Positions 34,249 through 44,580 are shown, counted from the stretch's first letter. The stretch is DNA of 64,000 nt from Agarivorans gilvus (GCF_001420915.1 NZ_CP013021.1:2573001-2637000); one strand, 5' to 3'. A program made the numbers and translations. The notes: generated from the sequence alone by a model not told the origin.

Positions 34249-35139
34249 TTAATAAATCAAACTAAACTGCTTGCGATAGCCTTTAGGACTAATTCCATTT
34301 AGCTTCTTAAACACTCGCGAGAAATACAGCGGATCATTGTATCCCACCTGCAAGCTAATCCGGTTAATACTGACATTGTTGGTGATCAGCAATTGCTTAG
34401 CTCGGCTAATTCTTTGGTCATCGCGCCATTGAGTGATGGTCATGCCCACTTCTTCGCGGAACAAATGGCCTAAGCGAGAGCTAGACAAACAGACTGATTC
34501 GGCGATTTCCTGATACTGAAAATCGCGGGTGAGATTAACCGTCATAAAGTTAATGGCCGCCTCAATTCGCGGATCTAAGGCTTTGTTACGCACATCCGGC
34601 TGCATTTGCTTACAACGTAATAGCAGTTGCTCTAGCAAGTTAAGCGACAACTCCACATCGAAGGGATCACTGGTTTTGGCGTACAATTCAATATCGGTAA
34701 ACAGCTGCTCTATTTGTAACTGTTTTTCCCGCTGCTCTGGCGGCGGCGAAAAATACACTTCATTTTTTAGCTGCGCCCAATGTAGCCAATCTTGCCAAAA
34801 TGCGCGCGGGCGAAAATAGACCCAGCGATGCTTCCAAGTATCAGCATCTTCATGGCGATGGTAGTAATGGGGCACCCCCGGTGGAAACAATAGTAAGTCA
34901 CCCGGATTAACATCAAAACGCTTATCATCCTTAAAGATACTGCCGCGCCCTTCACTGGTATAGTTAATGATAAAGCCTTTCATCCCCTGCGGACGATCGA
35001 TGCAAAAGTCGAATTCTCCCCCTTTTTCTATCGGCGTTAAGCCCGCTACCAAATGCGCATCAAAGTTGTAACCGGGTTTTAAGGGATCATTCTGCATATG
35101 CTTCAAGTAAGTGTTATTAGCAATACGTTTTGAAATCAT
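34249..35139 (-). CDS. araC: AraC-family arabinose regulator
   Basis: 296 residues. The N-terminal cupin sensor (GYNFDAHLVAGLTPIEKGGEFDFCIDRPQGMKGFIINY, LLLFPPGVPHYYHR) and C-terminal double helix-turn-helix (about 195-290; SSSRLGHLFREEVGMTITQWRDDQRISRAKQLL and YNDPLYFSRVFKKLNGISPKGYR) match E. coli AraC closely in layout. It lies 77 bp downstream of araA on the same strand, separated by a hairpin, and should activate araBAD and the transporter with L-arabinose. Confidence 0.92.
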   Translation of the reverse strand: MISKRIANNTYLKHMQNDPLKPGYNFDAHLVAGLTPIEKGGEFDFCIDRPQGMKGFIINYTSEGRGSIFKDDKRFDVNPGDLLLFPPGVPHYYHRHEDADTWKHRWVYFRPRAFWQDWLHWAQLKNEVYFSPPPEQREKQLQIEQLFTDIELYAKTSDPFDVELSLNLLEQLLLRCKQMQPDVRNKALDPRIEAAINFMTVNLTRDFQYQEIAESVCLSSSRLGHLFREEVGMTITQWRDDQRISRAKQLLITNNVSINRISLQVGYNDPLYFSRVFKKLNGISPKGYRKQFSLIY

Positions 35140-35171
35140 AGCATTAGATTCTTGGTTTAAAGTATTGACGA

Positions 35172-35207
35172 AGTCGCAGTTATGACATCCCAGCCATCAC
35201 TGCGACT
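35172..35207 (-). terminator. Hairpin between araA and araC
   Basis: AGTCGCAGT / ACTGCGACT, a perfect 9-bp stem with an 18-nt loop, 10 bp after the araA stop codon. No T-run; a partial terminator is plausible. Confidence 0.45.
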
Positions 35208-35216
35208 AATAGGCGA

Positions 35217-36716
35217 TTAGCTTAGGGCATTTAAACGGTAATGCAGGTTGTTATGCCGAAGTTCCATTTCCAACTGACGAAGGTCAGTGTCTTTATCGAT
35301 AATAATCAACTCGATATCGTGGATCTTGGCATAGTCGATGACCGTTTCCATGCTAAGCGCCTGAGTGTAAACCGAGTGGTGAGCAGCTCCGGCATAAATC
35401 CAAGCCGCAGCTGCTACCGCCAAATTAGGCTGTGGTTGCCATAAGGCATGCGCCACTGGCAAATTAGGCATAGATTCTGGTAAATCAACAGTATCTACCG
35501 CATTGGCCACCAGGCGGAAGCGGTCACCTAAATCAATCAATGAAAGATTAATGGCAGGGCCAGCCTTGGCCGAAAACTTAAGCCGTGGCACATCGCACTT
35601 ACAACCAATGGTGTGGCGAGCAATAATCAACTCGGGTTTGTTTTCACTAATACTTGGACACACCTCTAACATGTGGGCACCCAGTACTTGGTCAACCGCG
35701 CCAAAATCGTAGGTGTAGTCTTCCATGAAGGAGCTGCCTCCCGCTTGCCCTTCAGACATGGCCTTAACAATGCGTAATAGGGCAGCCGTTTTCCAGTCAC
35801 CTTCACCGCCGTAACCATAACCCTTGGCCATTAATCGTTGAGTCGCCAAACCGGGTAGATTGCTTAAACCATGTAAGTCTTCAAAACAGTTGGTAAAGGC
35901 CTTGCAGTCATGCTCCGTTAAGAAGCGTTCCATACCTATTTCTAAGCGCGCTTCGTTTATCAGTAATTGGTAGCTTTGTGGATCTTTTAACAGCGCGTCG
36001 TCAACTTTATACAGTGAGCAATATTCGTCGATTAACGCTGCGCACTCGGCTTCGCTGACTTTTTCAACGTAGGCAGCTAAATCACCCATGCTATAAGCGT
36101 TCACCTCGTAACCAAACTTAATCTGGGCCGATACTTTGTTACCTTCGGTCACCGCAACCTGACGCATGTTGTCACCAAACCGGGCCACTTTAAGGCTAGC
36201 AGACTCGTAAACACCGCGGGCAGCGCGCGCCCATTGGTCTACATCTTGTTGCACTCGGGGCTCTTGCCAATGTCCAGCCACTACCTTGCGTTGCACGTTC
36301 ATCCGCGTGGCGATAAAACCAAACTCGCGACAACCGTGGGCACTTTGGTTGGTATTCATGAAGTTCATGTCAATGCTCGACCAAGGCAAGCCGGCATTAA
36401 ATTGAGTATGTAAATGCAACATTGGTTTGCTAAGTTGGTTTAAACCGGCAATCCACATTTTGGCGGGAGAGAAGGTGTGCATCCACACCACCACGCCGGC
36501 ACAGCTGGTGTCGTTGTTAGCGCGGCGCATGACTTCGGCGATTTCATCCGAGCTGGTCACCACACCTTGGTTATTAATCGTCAAGCAAATGCTTTCGCTA
36601 TCGTTTAAGCCTTGTACTAGTTGCTCGCTGTCGCTAGCCACTTCTTTTAATACCTTGGGCCCGTATAGGTGTTGAGAGCCCGTTACAAACCATAAAGAGG
36701 GTGTTGAATTTGTCAT
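35217..36716 (-). CDS. araA: L-arabinose isomerase
   Basis: 499 residues, the usual length. Converts L-arabinose to L-ribulose. WFVTGSQHLYG at the start, VVWMHTFSPAKMWIAGL, HLHTQFNAGLPW, and metal-binding segments around GYGYGGEGDWKTAALL, SFMEDYTYDF and HMLEVCPS. AAGGAT lies upstream of the ATG. Part of araB-araD-araA, 20 bp after araD. Confidence 0.97.
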   Translation of the reverse strand: MTNSTPSLWFVTGSQHLYGPKVLKEVASDSEQLVQGLNDSESICLTINNQGVVTSSDEIAEVMRRANNDTSCAGVVVWMHTFSPAKMWIAGLNQLSKPMLHLHTQFNAGLPWSSIDMNFMNTNQSAHGCREFGFIATRMNVQRKVVAGHWQEPRVQQDVDQWARAARGVYESASLKVARFGDNMRQVAVTEGNKVSAQIKFGYEVNAYSMGDLAAYVEKVSEAECAALIDEYCSLYKVDDALLKDPQSYQLLINEARLEIGMERFLTEHDCKAFTNCFEDLHGLSNLPGLATQRLMAKGYGYGGEGDWKTAALLRIVKAMSEGQAGGSSFMEDYTYDFGAVDQVLGAHMLEVCPSISENKPELIIARHTIGCKCDVPRLKFSAKAGPAINLSLIDLGDRFRLVANAVDTVDLPESMPNLPVAHALWQPQPNLAVAAAAWIYAGAAHHSVYTQALSMETVIDYAKIHDIELIIIDKDTDLRQLEMELRHNNLHYRLNALS

Positions 36717-36736
36717 GAATCTATCCTTTGTTAAGG

Positions 36737-37456
36737 CTAATCTTCTTGGCCGTAATAGGCATCTTTGCCGTGTTTACGGAGATAATGTTTGTCCAATAAA
36801 GCTTGATTTAAGCTAGTGACCTGAGGATTTAGCTGCTTAGTGTGCAGCGCCATTTTGGCCACTTCTTCCAGCACTACCGCATTGTGTACCGCGTTATCTG
36901 GGCTGGTTCCCCAAGTGAAGGGGCCATGTTCTTTGACCACGATACCTGGCATAGAAAGCGGCTCGGTTGAGCCCAGCGTTTCTTCAATCACCAAGCCGGT
37001 ATTGAGCTCATAGTTAGTCGCCACTTCGGCTTCGGTTAAAGCACGGGTACAGGGTATGTCGCCATAGAAGTAATCGGCATGGGTGGTGCCTAGGGCCGGA
37101 ATACTTAAACCCGCCTGGGCCCAAGCACAAGCAAAGGGCGAATGAGTGTGTACAACCCCGCCAATGTCTTCGTAAGAGCGGTACAACACCAAATGTGTAG
37201 AGGTATCGGAAGAAGGCTTGAGATCGCCTTCAATCACCTTACCGGCCAAATTTAATATCACCATGTTAGCGGGGCTTAACTTGGCATATTCTACGCCGCT
37301 AGGCTTAATCGCCACCAAGCCCAATTCGCGGTCGATGCCCGAAACATTACCCCAGGTAAAGGTCACCAAATTATGGGTTTGTAAGGCCATGTTGGCTAAG
37401 TAGACTTGCTCTCGCAGTTCAATGATACGCTGCGCTGCTGCTGAATCGGCTAACAT
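36737..37456 (-). CDS. araD: L-ribulose-5-phosphate 4-epimerase
   Basis: 239-residue class II aldolase-family zinc enzyme giving D-xylulose-5-phosphate. FTWGNVSGID, VAIKPSGVEYAKL, GVVHTHSPFACAWAQAG with the zinc histidines, GTTHADYFYG, VVKEHGPFTWG and HYLRKHGKDAYYGQ are characteristic. Its ATG overlaps the araB stop (TAATG), implying translational coupling. Confidence 0.97.
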   Translation of the reverse strand: MLADSAAAQRIIELREQVYLANMALQTHNLVTFTWGNVSGIDRELGLVAIKPSGVEYAKLSPANMVILNLAGKVIEGDLKPSSDTSTHLVLYRSYEDIGGVVHTHSPFACAWAQAGLSIPALGTTHADYFYGDIPCTRALTEAEVATNYELNTGLVIEETLGSTEPLSMPGIVVKEHGPFTWGTSPDNAVHNAVVLEEVAKMALHTKQLNPQVTSLNQALLDKHYLRKHGKDAYYGQED

Positions 37457-39125
37457 TACTCGTCTCCCTGTTTAGCGCATAAACCTTCCACGCAATCTCC
37501 CAATTGACGATAGGCTTGATGACGCTCACGATAAAAAGCAACCCGCTCTGGATTGGGCTGATAACTTAGGTGCACGGCACTGGCCATGGCTTGCTGTGCG
37601 CTAGCAGTATCGGGATAAACTTCGGCCGCTACGGCAGCAAAAATGGCTGCGCCTAGGGCACAACACTGCTCGCTATCCATCACTAGCAACTCACAATCCA
37701 TCACATCCGCACAAGTTTGCATCACTAGCGGTGATTTCTTGGCAATACCGCCAATTGCAATCACCCGTTTCACTGGAACTTGTTGATTAACAAAACAATC
37801 CATAATCGCTTTAGCACCATGAGCGGTGGCTTCCACCAAGCTATGGAAAATCATCGGGGCAGTTGAGCCCAAGTTAAGGCCACTGATGTTGCCGGTAAGT
37901 CGTTGGTTGGCAAAAGGAGTACGTCGACCATTGTGCCAGTCCACCGCCACCGGCGAATTGGCGTGCTGCTGCTGGCAATGCTCGCTTAACATTGGAATGA
38001 TTTGCTGATCAAGATCTTGCAGTGCGGCTTGCAGCTCAGGCTGTTGCTCAGCCAACTGTTGCAGTGGCCATAACAGGACTCGCTTGTACCAAGCATATAA
38101 GTCACCAAAGGCCGATTGACCGGCTTCTAGGGCCACCAACTCGGGCATGGCACTACCGAGTACCTGACCACAAATACCTTCGATGGTGCGCTCGCCAAGT
38201 TCATCTGGGTCCACCATTAAAATGTCACAGGTAGAAGTACCCATTACTTTAACTAAGTCGTGAGCGCCAGCACCGGCCCCCACTGCCCCCATGTGACAAT
38301 CAAAGGCCCCTACGGCTACCGCAATATCGGCATTTAAACCCAGTTTTTCAGCCCATTCGGGCTTAATCGCCCGGCTAGCTGATCGGCACTATAAACCTGT
38401 TGGAACATCCGCTCGCGGATGCCATCTAAAGTAGGAGATATCGCGCTAAGAAAGGCTTGATCGGGTAAGCCGTCCCAAGATTCATGCCACAAGGCTTTAT
38501 GCCCCGCGCCACACACACCACGACGAAGTGTATCGGGAGCGGTAGTGCCAGACAGTAGCGCAGGGATCCAGTCAGCCAATTCAACCCAAGAATAAATCGA
38601 CTCGGCCAGTTGTGGATCTTGTTCCGATACCCAAGCCGCCTTAGCCCAAAACCATTCACTAGAATAAATACCGCCTACATAACGGGTGTAATCCGGAAAT
38701 TGTCCGCCGTGGGCCAACTGATTAATTAACTCAGCCTTGCTCACACTGGTATGGTCTTTCCACAAAATAAACATGGCATTGGGGTTGTCAGCGTGCTCAT
38801 CTAACAAAGCCAGTACTTCACCGTCTTGGTTAATTGGCGCAGGGGTAGAACCCGTGGTATCAACGCCAATCCCCACAATGTTCTGGCGAATTTCTGGCGA
38901 GCAATCGGCTAAGGCCTGCTGCACTGCACTGGTCATGGCTTCGATGTAGTCGCGGGGATGGTGCCGAAACTGAGCGATATCAGCTTGTGAGTACAAGCCT
39001 TTATTCCACCTCGGATACAAGCTCACCCCACTGCATAGTTCATCGCCATTGCTGGCGTTCACCAACAGGGCTCGCACTGAATCTGAGCCGAAATCTAAGC
39101 CTATTACATACTGCTGCTTGTTCAC
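37456..39125 (-). pseudogene. araB: L-ribulokinase with one frameshift
   Basis: FGGY-type kinase. The start is best placed at GTG 39125, preceded by AGGAGTGTG, giving VIGLDFGSDSVRALLV. The N-terminal half runs to QLAG; the C-run 38370-38372 then needs one extra base to continue AIKPEWAEKLGLNADIAVAVGAFDCHMGAVGAGAGAHDLVKVMGTSTCDI and on to a TAA at 37456. Both halves are well conserved and the pathway is otherwise complete, so a one-base undercall is likely. If real, arabinose catabolism would be blocked at phosphorylation. Confidence 0.87.
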
Positions 39126-39526
39126 GCTGCACACTCCTATAAAAACACAGTTATTGCATCTCATAGTGGTCGCTAGTGGGCAAACCCGCCATATACGATA
39201 ACGCTAACATCATGGATATTTCCGTTGTGAGTATTTTTTTGAAACATCTGTCAAAAATCAGAAATAACCGAAGAAAAGCTTTTCAATAGGCTAAAAGTAG
39301 CCTAAACATGCTTAATATTGACTATTTTTAAAGATTCACATAATGGCAACATGTCAATAACAGCTAAATATATAGATAAAATCGCTGTCATGAAAAACTT
39401 GTTGTCCGGCTAGCGAATAAGTTTAAAAAGATGGTCAATACTAAGCCCAGTTAAACGAGAGCAACGCAACATCGCTCAACCATTAACTAACCATTAATAG
39501 CTGAATCATTTACACGGAGTGAAAAA
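39126..39526. promoter_or_regulatory. Divergent regulatory region between araB and the sugar ABC transporter
   Basis: 401 bp without a gene, AT-rich, between two arabinose transcription units. The perfect dyad AGGCTA-AAAG-TAGCCT at 39288-39303 is a candidate operator, and TGTGAGTATTTTTTTGAAACA near 39229 weakly resembles half of a CRP site. AraC sites are expected here but were not identified with confidence. Confidence 0.4.
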
Positions 39527-40585
39527 ATGAAGCTTTATAAAACGTTAATTAGTGCGGCAATGGTGTCGTTATTGGCATTAGCTCCAAGCCTTGCCAGCGC
39601 CAAACAAACAGTCGGCATTGCAATGCCTACTAAGTCATCAGCCCGCTGGATCGGCGATGGCGCTAACATGAAAGACCTTTTTGAGAAAAACGGATATAAA
39701 GTCGTTCTACAGTACGCTGGTGATGATATTCCAAACCAACTAGCACAAATTGAAAACATGGTTGTGCGTGGCGTAGATGCATTAGTTATTGCCTCTATCG
39801 ACGGCACCACTCTATCTAAAGTGTTAGAGCAAGCCGCTGAAAGCGACATTCCTGTGGTTGCCTATGACCGTTTGATTAAAGGCTCTCCTCACGTTGACTA
39901 CTACGCCACCTTCGATAACTTCCAAGTGGGTGTATTACAAGCTCAAACCATTGAAAAAGCGCTTGATTTAGCTAACGGAGCGGGTCCTTTCAACATCGAA
40001 CTATTTGGTGGTTCACCAGACGATAACAACGCTTACTTCTTCTACAACGGTGCAATGTCGGTACTACAACCATACATCGACAGCGGTAAGTTAGTGATTC
40101 GTAGTGGTCAAACCGGCATGGAAAAAGTGTCTACACTTCGCTGGGATGGCGCAACCGCCCAAGCACGTATGGATAACCTACTCAGTGCCTTCTACACCGA
40201 TGACCGCGTTGACGCTGTATTGTCACCTTACGATGGCATCAGTATTGGTATTTTATCTTCACTAAAAGGGGTGGGTTACGGTAGTGCCGATATGCCTATG
40301 CCCTTCGTATCAGGACAAGATGCTGAACTGCAATCGATTAAATCAATCATTGCCGGCGAGCAAGGTTCAACCATCTTTAAAGATACTCGTGAGTTAGCCA
40401 AAGTAACGGTAAGCATGGTAGAAGCCTTGATGAATGGTACTGAGCCACAAATCAACGATACCAGCACCTACGACAACGGCTACAAGGTAGTACCTTCTTA
40501 CCTGCTAAAACCTGTACCGGTAGACAAATCTAACTGGGAAGAAGTGTTAATTGGCAGCGGTTACTACAGCAAAGACCAGTTCTAA
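39527..40585 (+). CDS. Sugar ABC transporter periplasmic binding protein, ChvE type
   Basis: 352 residues. Signal peptide about 1-25 (LALAPSLASA). The mature part is a type I sugar-binding protein: VGIAMPTKSSARWIGDGANMKDLFEKNGYKVVLQYA, NMVVRGVDALVIASIDG, PVVAYDRLIKGS and FVSGQDAELQSIKSIIAGEQ. It resembles ChvE/GguA-system multiple-monosaccharide binders (xylose, arabinose, galactose) more than E. coli AraF. First gene of a three-gene transporter operon divergent from araB, so L-arabinose is the likely ligand. GGAG precedes the ATG. Confidence 0.92.
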   Translation: MKLYKTLISAAMVSLLALAPSLASAKQTVGIAMPTKSSARWIGDGANMKDLFEKNGYKVVLQYAGDDIPNQLAQIENMVVRGVDALVIASIDGTTLSKVLEQAAESDIPVVAYDRLIKGSPHVDYYATFDNFQVGVLQAQTIEKALDLANGAGPFNIELFGGSPDDNNAYFFYNGAMSVLQPYIDSGKLVIRSGQTGMEKVSTLRWDGATAQARMDNLLSAFYTDDRVDAVLSPYDGISIGILSSLKGVGYGSADMPMPFVSGQDAELQSIKSIIAGEQGSTIFKDTRELAKVTVSMVEALMNGTEPQINDTSTYDNGYKVVPSYLLKPVPVDKSNWEEVLIGSGYYSKDQF

Positions 40586-40653
40586 TTCGAAATAGGTTTG
40601 CCTTTGCCTAAAGGCAAACCTTGCACTTTCGACTTTGTTTTCCTGAGGGAACT

Positions 40654-42186
40654 ATGAATACCATTTTAGAAATGCGTAACATCACCAAAACTTTCCCCGG
40701 TGTTAAGGCGCTAGACAATGTGAGCCTAAGTTTAGAGCAAGCAGAGATCCATGCGCTTGTAGGCGAAAACGGTGCTGGAAAATCAACCTTAATGAAGGTG
40801 CTTAGCGGCGTCTATCCTCATCATAGCTTTGAAGGTGAGATTATTTATCGCGGCGAAGTGCAAAAATTTAACAACATTTCTGACAGCGAAGAAAAAGGCA
40901 TCATCATTATTCACCAAGAGCTGGCCTTAGTGCCTATGCTATCGATTGCCGAAAACGTATTTTTAGGCAACGAAATTGATGAAAATGGGGTAATTAACTG
41001 GCCTGAAACTTTTCTAAAAACCAAAGAAGTATTAACCAAGGTTGGTTTGGGTAAAGAAAACCCACAAACCAAAATTCAAAACCTGGGGGTAGGTAAACAG
41101 CAATTGGTAGAAATTGCCAAAGCACTCTCTAAAGACGTAGATGTATTGATTTTAGATGAGCCTACCGCCAGCCTTAATGAAACCGACAGCGATGCCTTGC
41201 TCGAATTATTACTCGAGTTTAAGCGCCAAGGGATCTCGTCCATCATCATTTCTCATAAACTCAACGAGATCGCCAAAGTCGCTGACAAAATCACCGTGAT
41301 TCGTGACGGTGGCTCAGTTAGCACTATGGACTGTCGGCTAGAAAAAATCAGTGAAGATCGCATCATTCAAGACATGGTGGGTCGAGAGCTTAAAGACCGT
41401 TACCCACCACGCAAGGCGCAAATTGGTGACGAGATCCTCAGTGTCAGTAACTGGGAAGTTTACCATCCCGAACAAGCCGACCGACGGATTATTCACAACA
41501 TCAACTTAGCGGTTAAACGTGGCCAAGTAGTGGGTATTGCTGGCTTAATGGGCGCAGGGCGAACCGAGCTAGCACGCAGTATTTTCGGCCACTCCTACGG
41601 CCAAAAAATTTCTGGTGAGCTCAAACTACACGGCAAAACAGTTGAATTAAATAGCATCGAAAAAGCCATTAATGCCGGTCTCGCGTACGTGACCGAAGAC
41701 CGTAAAGACTATGGCTTGGTTTTAATCGACAGCATTATGCATAACATTCCCCTCGCCAATCTGCCTGCCATTTCGAAGAATTTGGTGGTGAATAATGCGA
41801 AAGAAAGTTTGCTCAGTGAAGACTTCCGTAAAAAGATGAACATTCGTTGTTCATCGATCAGCCAACATACCGAAAACCTCTCGGGTGGTAACCAACAAAA
41901 AGTGGTGTTAGCTAAGTGGCTATTTGCCGACCCCGAGGTATTGATTCTGGACGAGCCCACTCGCGGCATTGATGTAGGGGCCAAGTATGAAATCTATACC
42001 CTGATCAACAAGCTAGCCGAGCAAGGCAAAGGCATTATTGTCATTTCCTCCGAAATGCCCGAGCTACTTGGTATGTGTGACGAGATTTACGTTATGAATG
42101 AAGGGGAGCTAGTGGGATCACTCAGCCAACAAGAAGCTTCTCAAGAAAAAATTATGCAGTTAATCATTCAATCTGGGAGAGAATGA
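40654..42186 (+). CDS. Sugar ABC transporter ATPase (GguA/XylG type)
   Basis: 510 residues from the ATG at 40654, which has GAGGGA upstream; a frame from 40621 adds residues without homology. Two fused nucleotide-binding halves: Walker A GENGAGKST, signature LGVGKQQLVEIAKAL, Walker B VLILDEPTASL in the first; degenerate GLMGAGRTE, LSGGNQQKVVLAKWL and VLILDEPTRGIDVGAK in the second, as in the CUT2 subfamily. Energises arabinose/xylose import. Confidence 0.95.
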   Translation: MNTILEMRNITKTFPGVKALDNVSLSLEQAEIHALVGENGAGKSTLMKVLSGVYPHHSFEGEIIYRGEVQKFNNISDSEEKGIIIIHQELALVPMLSIAENVFLGNEIDENGVINWPETFLKTKEVLTKVGLGKENPQTKIQNLGVGKQQLVEIAKALSKDVDVLILDEPTASLNETDSDALLELLLEFKRQGISSIIISHKLNEIAKVADKITVIRDGGSVSTMDCRLEKISEDRIIQDMVGRELKDRYPPRKAQIGDEILSVSNWEVYHPEQADRRIIHNINLAVKRGQVVGIAGLMGAGRTELARSIFGHSYGQKISGELKLHGKTVELNSIEKAINAGLAYVTEDRKDYGLVLIDSIMHNIPLANLPAISKNLVVNNAKESLLSEDFRKKMNIRCSSISQHTENLSGGNQQKVVLAKWLFADPEVLILDEPTRGIDVGAKYEIYTLINKLAEQGKGIIVISSEMPELLGMCDEIYVMNEGELVGSLSQQEASQEKIMQLIIQSGRE

Positions 42187-42187
42187 G

Positions 42188-43393
42188 ATGAACACGAAAG
42201 TCGCAGATAGCGCTAAAGTACCCACTGAATCAGTGAGTCTCTTTGGATCATTTGCTCGCCACCTACGCGAATATGGAATTTTACTCGCCCTGATTTTTAT
42301 TATGGGTTTTTTCCAAATCATTACCGATGGCACCTTGCTTAAACCGGTTAACTTAACCAACCTATTTTTGCAAAACTCTTACATCATCATCATGGCACTT
42401 GGCATGTTGTTGGTGATTGTGGCCGGCCATATTGACCTCTCGGTGGGTTCGGTGTGTGGCTTTATTGGCGCGCTCGCCGCGGTACTAATGGTTAATTTTG
42501 AATTTAACTGGTTCTTAACCGTTATCATCTGTTTAGTGGCAGGCTTCATTATTGGGGCCATGCAAGGCTACTGGATTGCCTATCACAAGATACCGGCGTT
42601 CATTGTAACCTTGGCGGGCATGTTAGTCTTTAAAGGCTTAACCATCGCCCTACTACAAGGCCAATCGGTGGGTCCTTTCCCTACCCAGTTCCAAGCACTA
42701 AGCTCAGGTTTTATTGGTGATATCTTCGATATGCACAAATTCAACCTCACCTCCTTCATCATCGGTTTGGTAGGGGTAGCAGCGTTTATTGGCTTTAACC
42801 TAAGCAGCCGTTTAAAACAGCAAAAATTAATGCCTGCAGAAGAACCTATGAACGTGTTCGTACTACGTCTTGGGTTCATCTCTTTCGCGCTATTGTACTT
42901 GGTGTACTTACTCTCCACTTACAAAGGTATTCCTAATATTTTGATGGTAATGGCGGTACTGATTTCACTGTATGTATTCATTACTAACAATACCACTATT
43001 GGTCGTCGTATCTACGCGATTGGCGGTAACGAAAAAGCCGCCCAAATGTCAGGGATTAATACCAAAAAGATTACCTTCTTAACCTTTGCCAACATGGGCA
43101 TGCTAGCCGCTTTAGCCGGTCTGGTATTTGCTGCTCGCTTAAATACCGCTACTCCTAAAGCCGGTTTGGCTTTCGAGTTAGACGTAATTGCTGCGGTATT
43201 CATCGGTGGTGCTTCGGTACAAGGCGGTGTAGGTAAGATCCTCGGTGCGGTAATTGGTGCCTTCATCATGGGTGTGATGAACAACGGTATGTCAATTATG
43301 GGCGTGGGTATTGACTGGCAACAAGTGATTAAAGGCTTGGTATTGCTAGCTGCGGTTATCTTCGACGTCTACAGCAAAAAACGTGCAAGCTAG
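42188..43393 (+). CDS. Sugar ABC transporter permease (GguB/XylH type)
   Basis: 401 residues with about ten transmembrane helices. VAGHIDLSVGSVCGFIGALAAV, IPAFIVTLAGMLVFKGL, YAIGGNEKAAQMSGIN (the ATPase-contacting loop) and AVFIGGASVQGGVGKILGAVIGAFIMGVMNNGM are CUT2 permease motifs. It starts 1 bp after the ATPase stop with GGGAGAG upstream. A strong terminator follows. Confidence 0.95.
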   Translation: MNTKVADSAKVPTESVSLFGSFARHLREYGILLALIFIMGFFQIITDGTLLKPVNLTNLFLQNSYIIIMALGMLLVIVAGHIDLSVGSVCGFIGALAAVLMVNFEFNWFLTVIICLVAGFIIGAMQGYWIAYHKIPAFIVTLAGMLVFKGLTIALLQGQSVGPFPTQFQALSSGFIGDIFDMHKFNLTSFIIGLVGVAAFIGFNLSSRLKQQKLMPAEEPMNVFVLRLGFISFALLYLVYLLSTYKGIPNILMVMAVLISLYVFITNNTTIGRRIYAIGGNEKAAQMSGINTKKITFLTFANMGMLAALAGLVFAARLNTATPKAGLAFELDVIAAVFIGGASVQGGVGKILGAVIGAFIMGVMNNGMSIMGVGIDWQQVIKGLVLLAAVIFDVYSKKRAS

Positions 43394-43432
43394 TTTGTAA
43401 AAACAGTCCATTCCATTCCTACTGTTTTTATT

Positions 43433-43464
43433 AGAGATTAAGCCCTGCTTAATCTCTTTTTTTA
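43433..43464 (+). terminator. Rho-independent terminator after the sugar transporter
   Basis: AGAGATTAAG / CTTAATCTCT, a perfect 10-bp stem with a 5-nt loop followed by a T-run, 40 bp after the permease stop. Confidence 0.9.
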
Positions 43465-43620
43465 TTTATAAATCAACTATCTAACCTTCAAAAAAGCCCA
43501 ATTTAACAACAACAACCTAATGAGTCACAAAACTGCCTTAGGCTTCATACTATACTCAGCCTTAAGGAAGAGGCTAAAGCTTGGCCTCATTGCCCACCTT
43601 GAGTAAGGAAACCCATCACC

Positions 43621-44580
43621 ATGCTGCAACGTTGGCTCAGTCTATTCGTCCTGATTTTGCTTAGCGCTTGCTCACCAGAACCGCCAAAGCAAGCCTTAGG
43701 TACCCTAGAACGTGATCGCATTACCTATACCGCCACCGCCAATGAAATTATTCGCGCCTTGCCGATTAAAGAAGGCCAGCCGGTCAGTCAGGGCCAAGTA
43801 CTGGTTCAGCTAGATACGAAAAACCAGCGCTCGGTATTAGCTCACGCCAGCGCCGAACAAGCCAAAGCCGAGGCTTACTTGCTTAAGCTCAGCAACGGCG
43901 AGCGTCCGGAAGATATTGCCGCCGCATCCGCCCGAGTGGCACAGGCTCAAGCGCAGCTGGTAGAAGCCAATAAGCGTTACCAGCGTAACGCAGAACTGGT
44001 AAAACGCGAGCTAATTAGCCAAGCCGAGCTAGACTCAGCCCTAGCTCAACGCGACTCGGCTCGCGCCGGGCTTAACTCCGCCCAGGAGCAATTTAATAAA
44101 CTCACCGCCGGCTCACGCCCCGAAGACATCGAACAAGCCAAGGCGGCACTAATGGCGGCGCAAGCCGATGTGGCACTGCAACAGCAAAAACTAGCAGAGC
44201 TTACCGTCACCGCCACCCGCGACGGGATCCTCGATAGTCTGCCCTATAACCTTGGCGAACGCGCCCCCAGTAATGCCATTATTGCGGTAATTCAGGCTAA
44301 TCGCGTGCCCTATGCGCGGGTCTATGTTCCGGCCAATTACCGAGTAGATTTTGTGCCGGGGGCTCAATTTAAGGTGCATGTAGACGGGCTTAGCCAAAGC
44401 TTTCAAGGCACGGTGCGGTGGGTCGCCAGCGAACCCTCGTTTACCCCCTATTACGCGCTCACCGATAAAGAACGGGCGCGCTTAATGTATTTGGCCGAAG
44501 TCGATCTACCCGACAGCGCCGCAACGCTACCTTCCGGTATTCCCGCTCAGGTCGACTTACAGGTAAGCAACGATGACTGA
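43621..44580 (+). CDS. HlyD-type membrane fusion lipoprotein of an ABC exporter
   Basis: 319 residues. Lipoprotein signal with lipobox LLSAC at about 13-17. Then a biotinyl-lipoyl-like half (TATANEIIRALPIKEGQPVSQGQVLVQLDTKNQRS), a long alpha hairpin containing repeated ERPEDIAAA and SRPEDIEQAKAAL, and a second lipoyl half (TVTATRDGILDSLPYNLGERAPSN). It resembles YbhG/YhiI. It overlaps the ATPase gene by 8 bp. It links the inner-membrane ABC pump to an outer-membrane channel encoded elsewhere. Confidence 0.9.
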   Translation: MLQRWLSLFVLILLSACSPEPPKQALGTLERDRITYTATANEIIRALPIKEGQPVSQGQVLVQLDTKNQRSVLAHASAEQAKAEAYLLKLSNGERPEDIAAASARVAQAQAQLVEANKRYQRNAELVKRELISQAELDSALAQRDSARAGLNSAQEQFNKLTAGSRPEDIEQAKAALMAAQADVALQQQKLAELTVTATRDGILDSLPYNLGERAPSNAIIAVIQANRVPYARVYVPANYRVDFVPGAQFKVHVDGLSQSFQGTVRWVASEPSFTPYYALTDKERARLMYLAEVDLPDSAATLPSGIPAQVDLQVSNDD

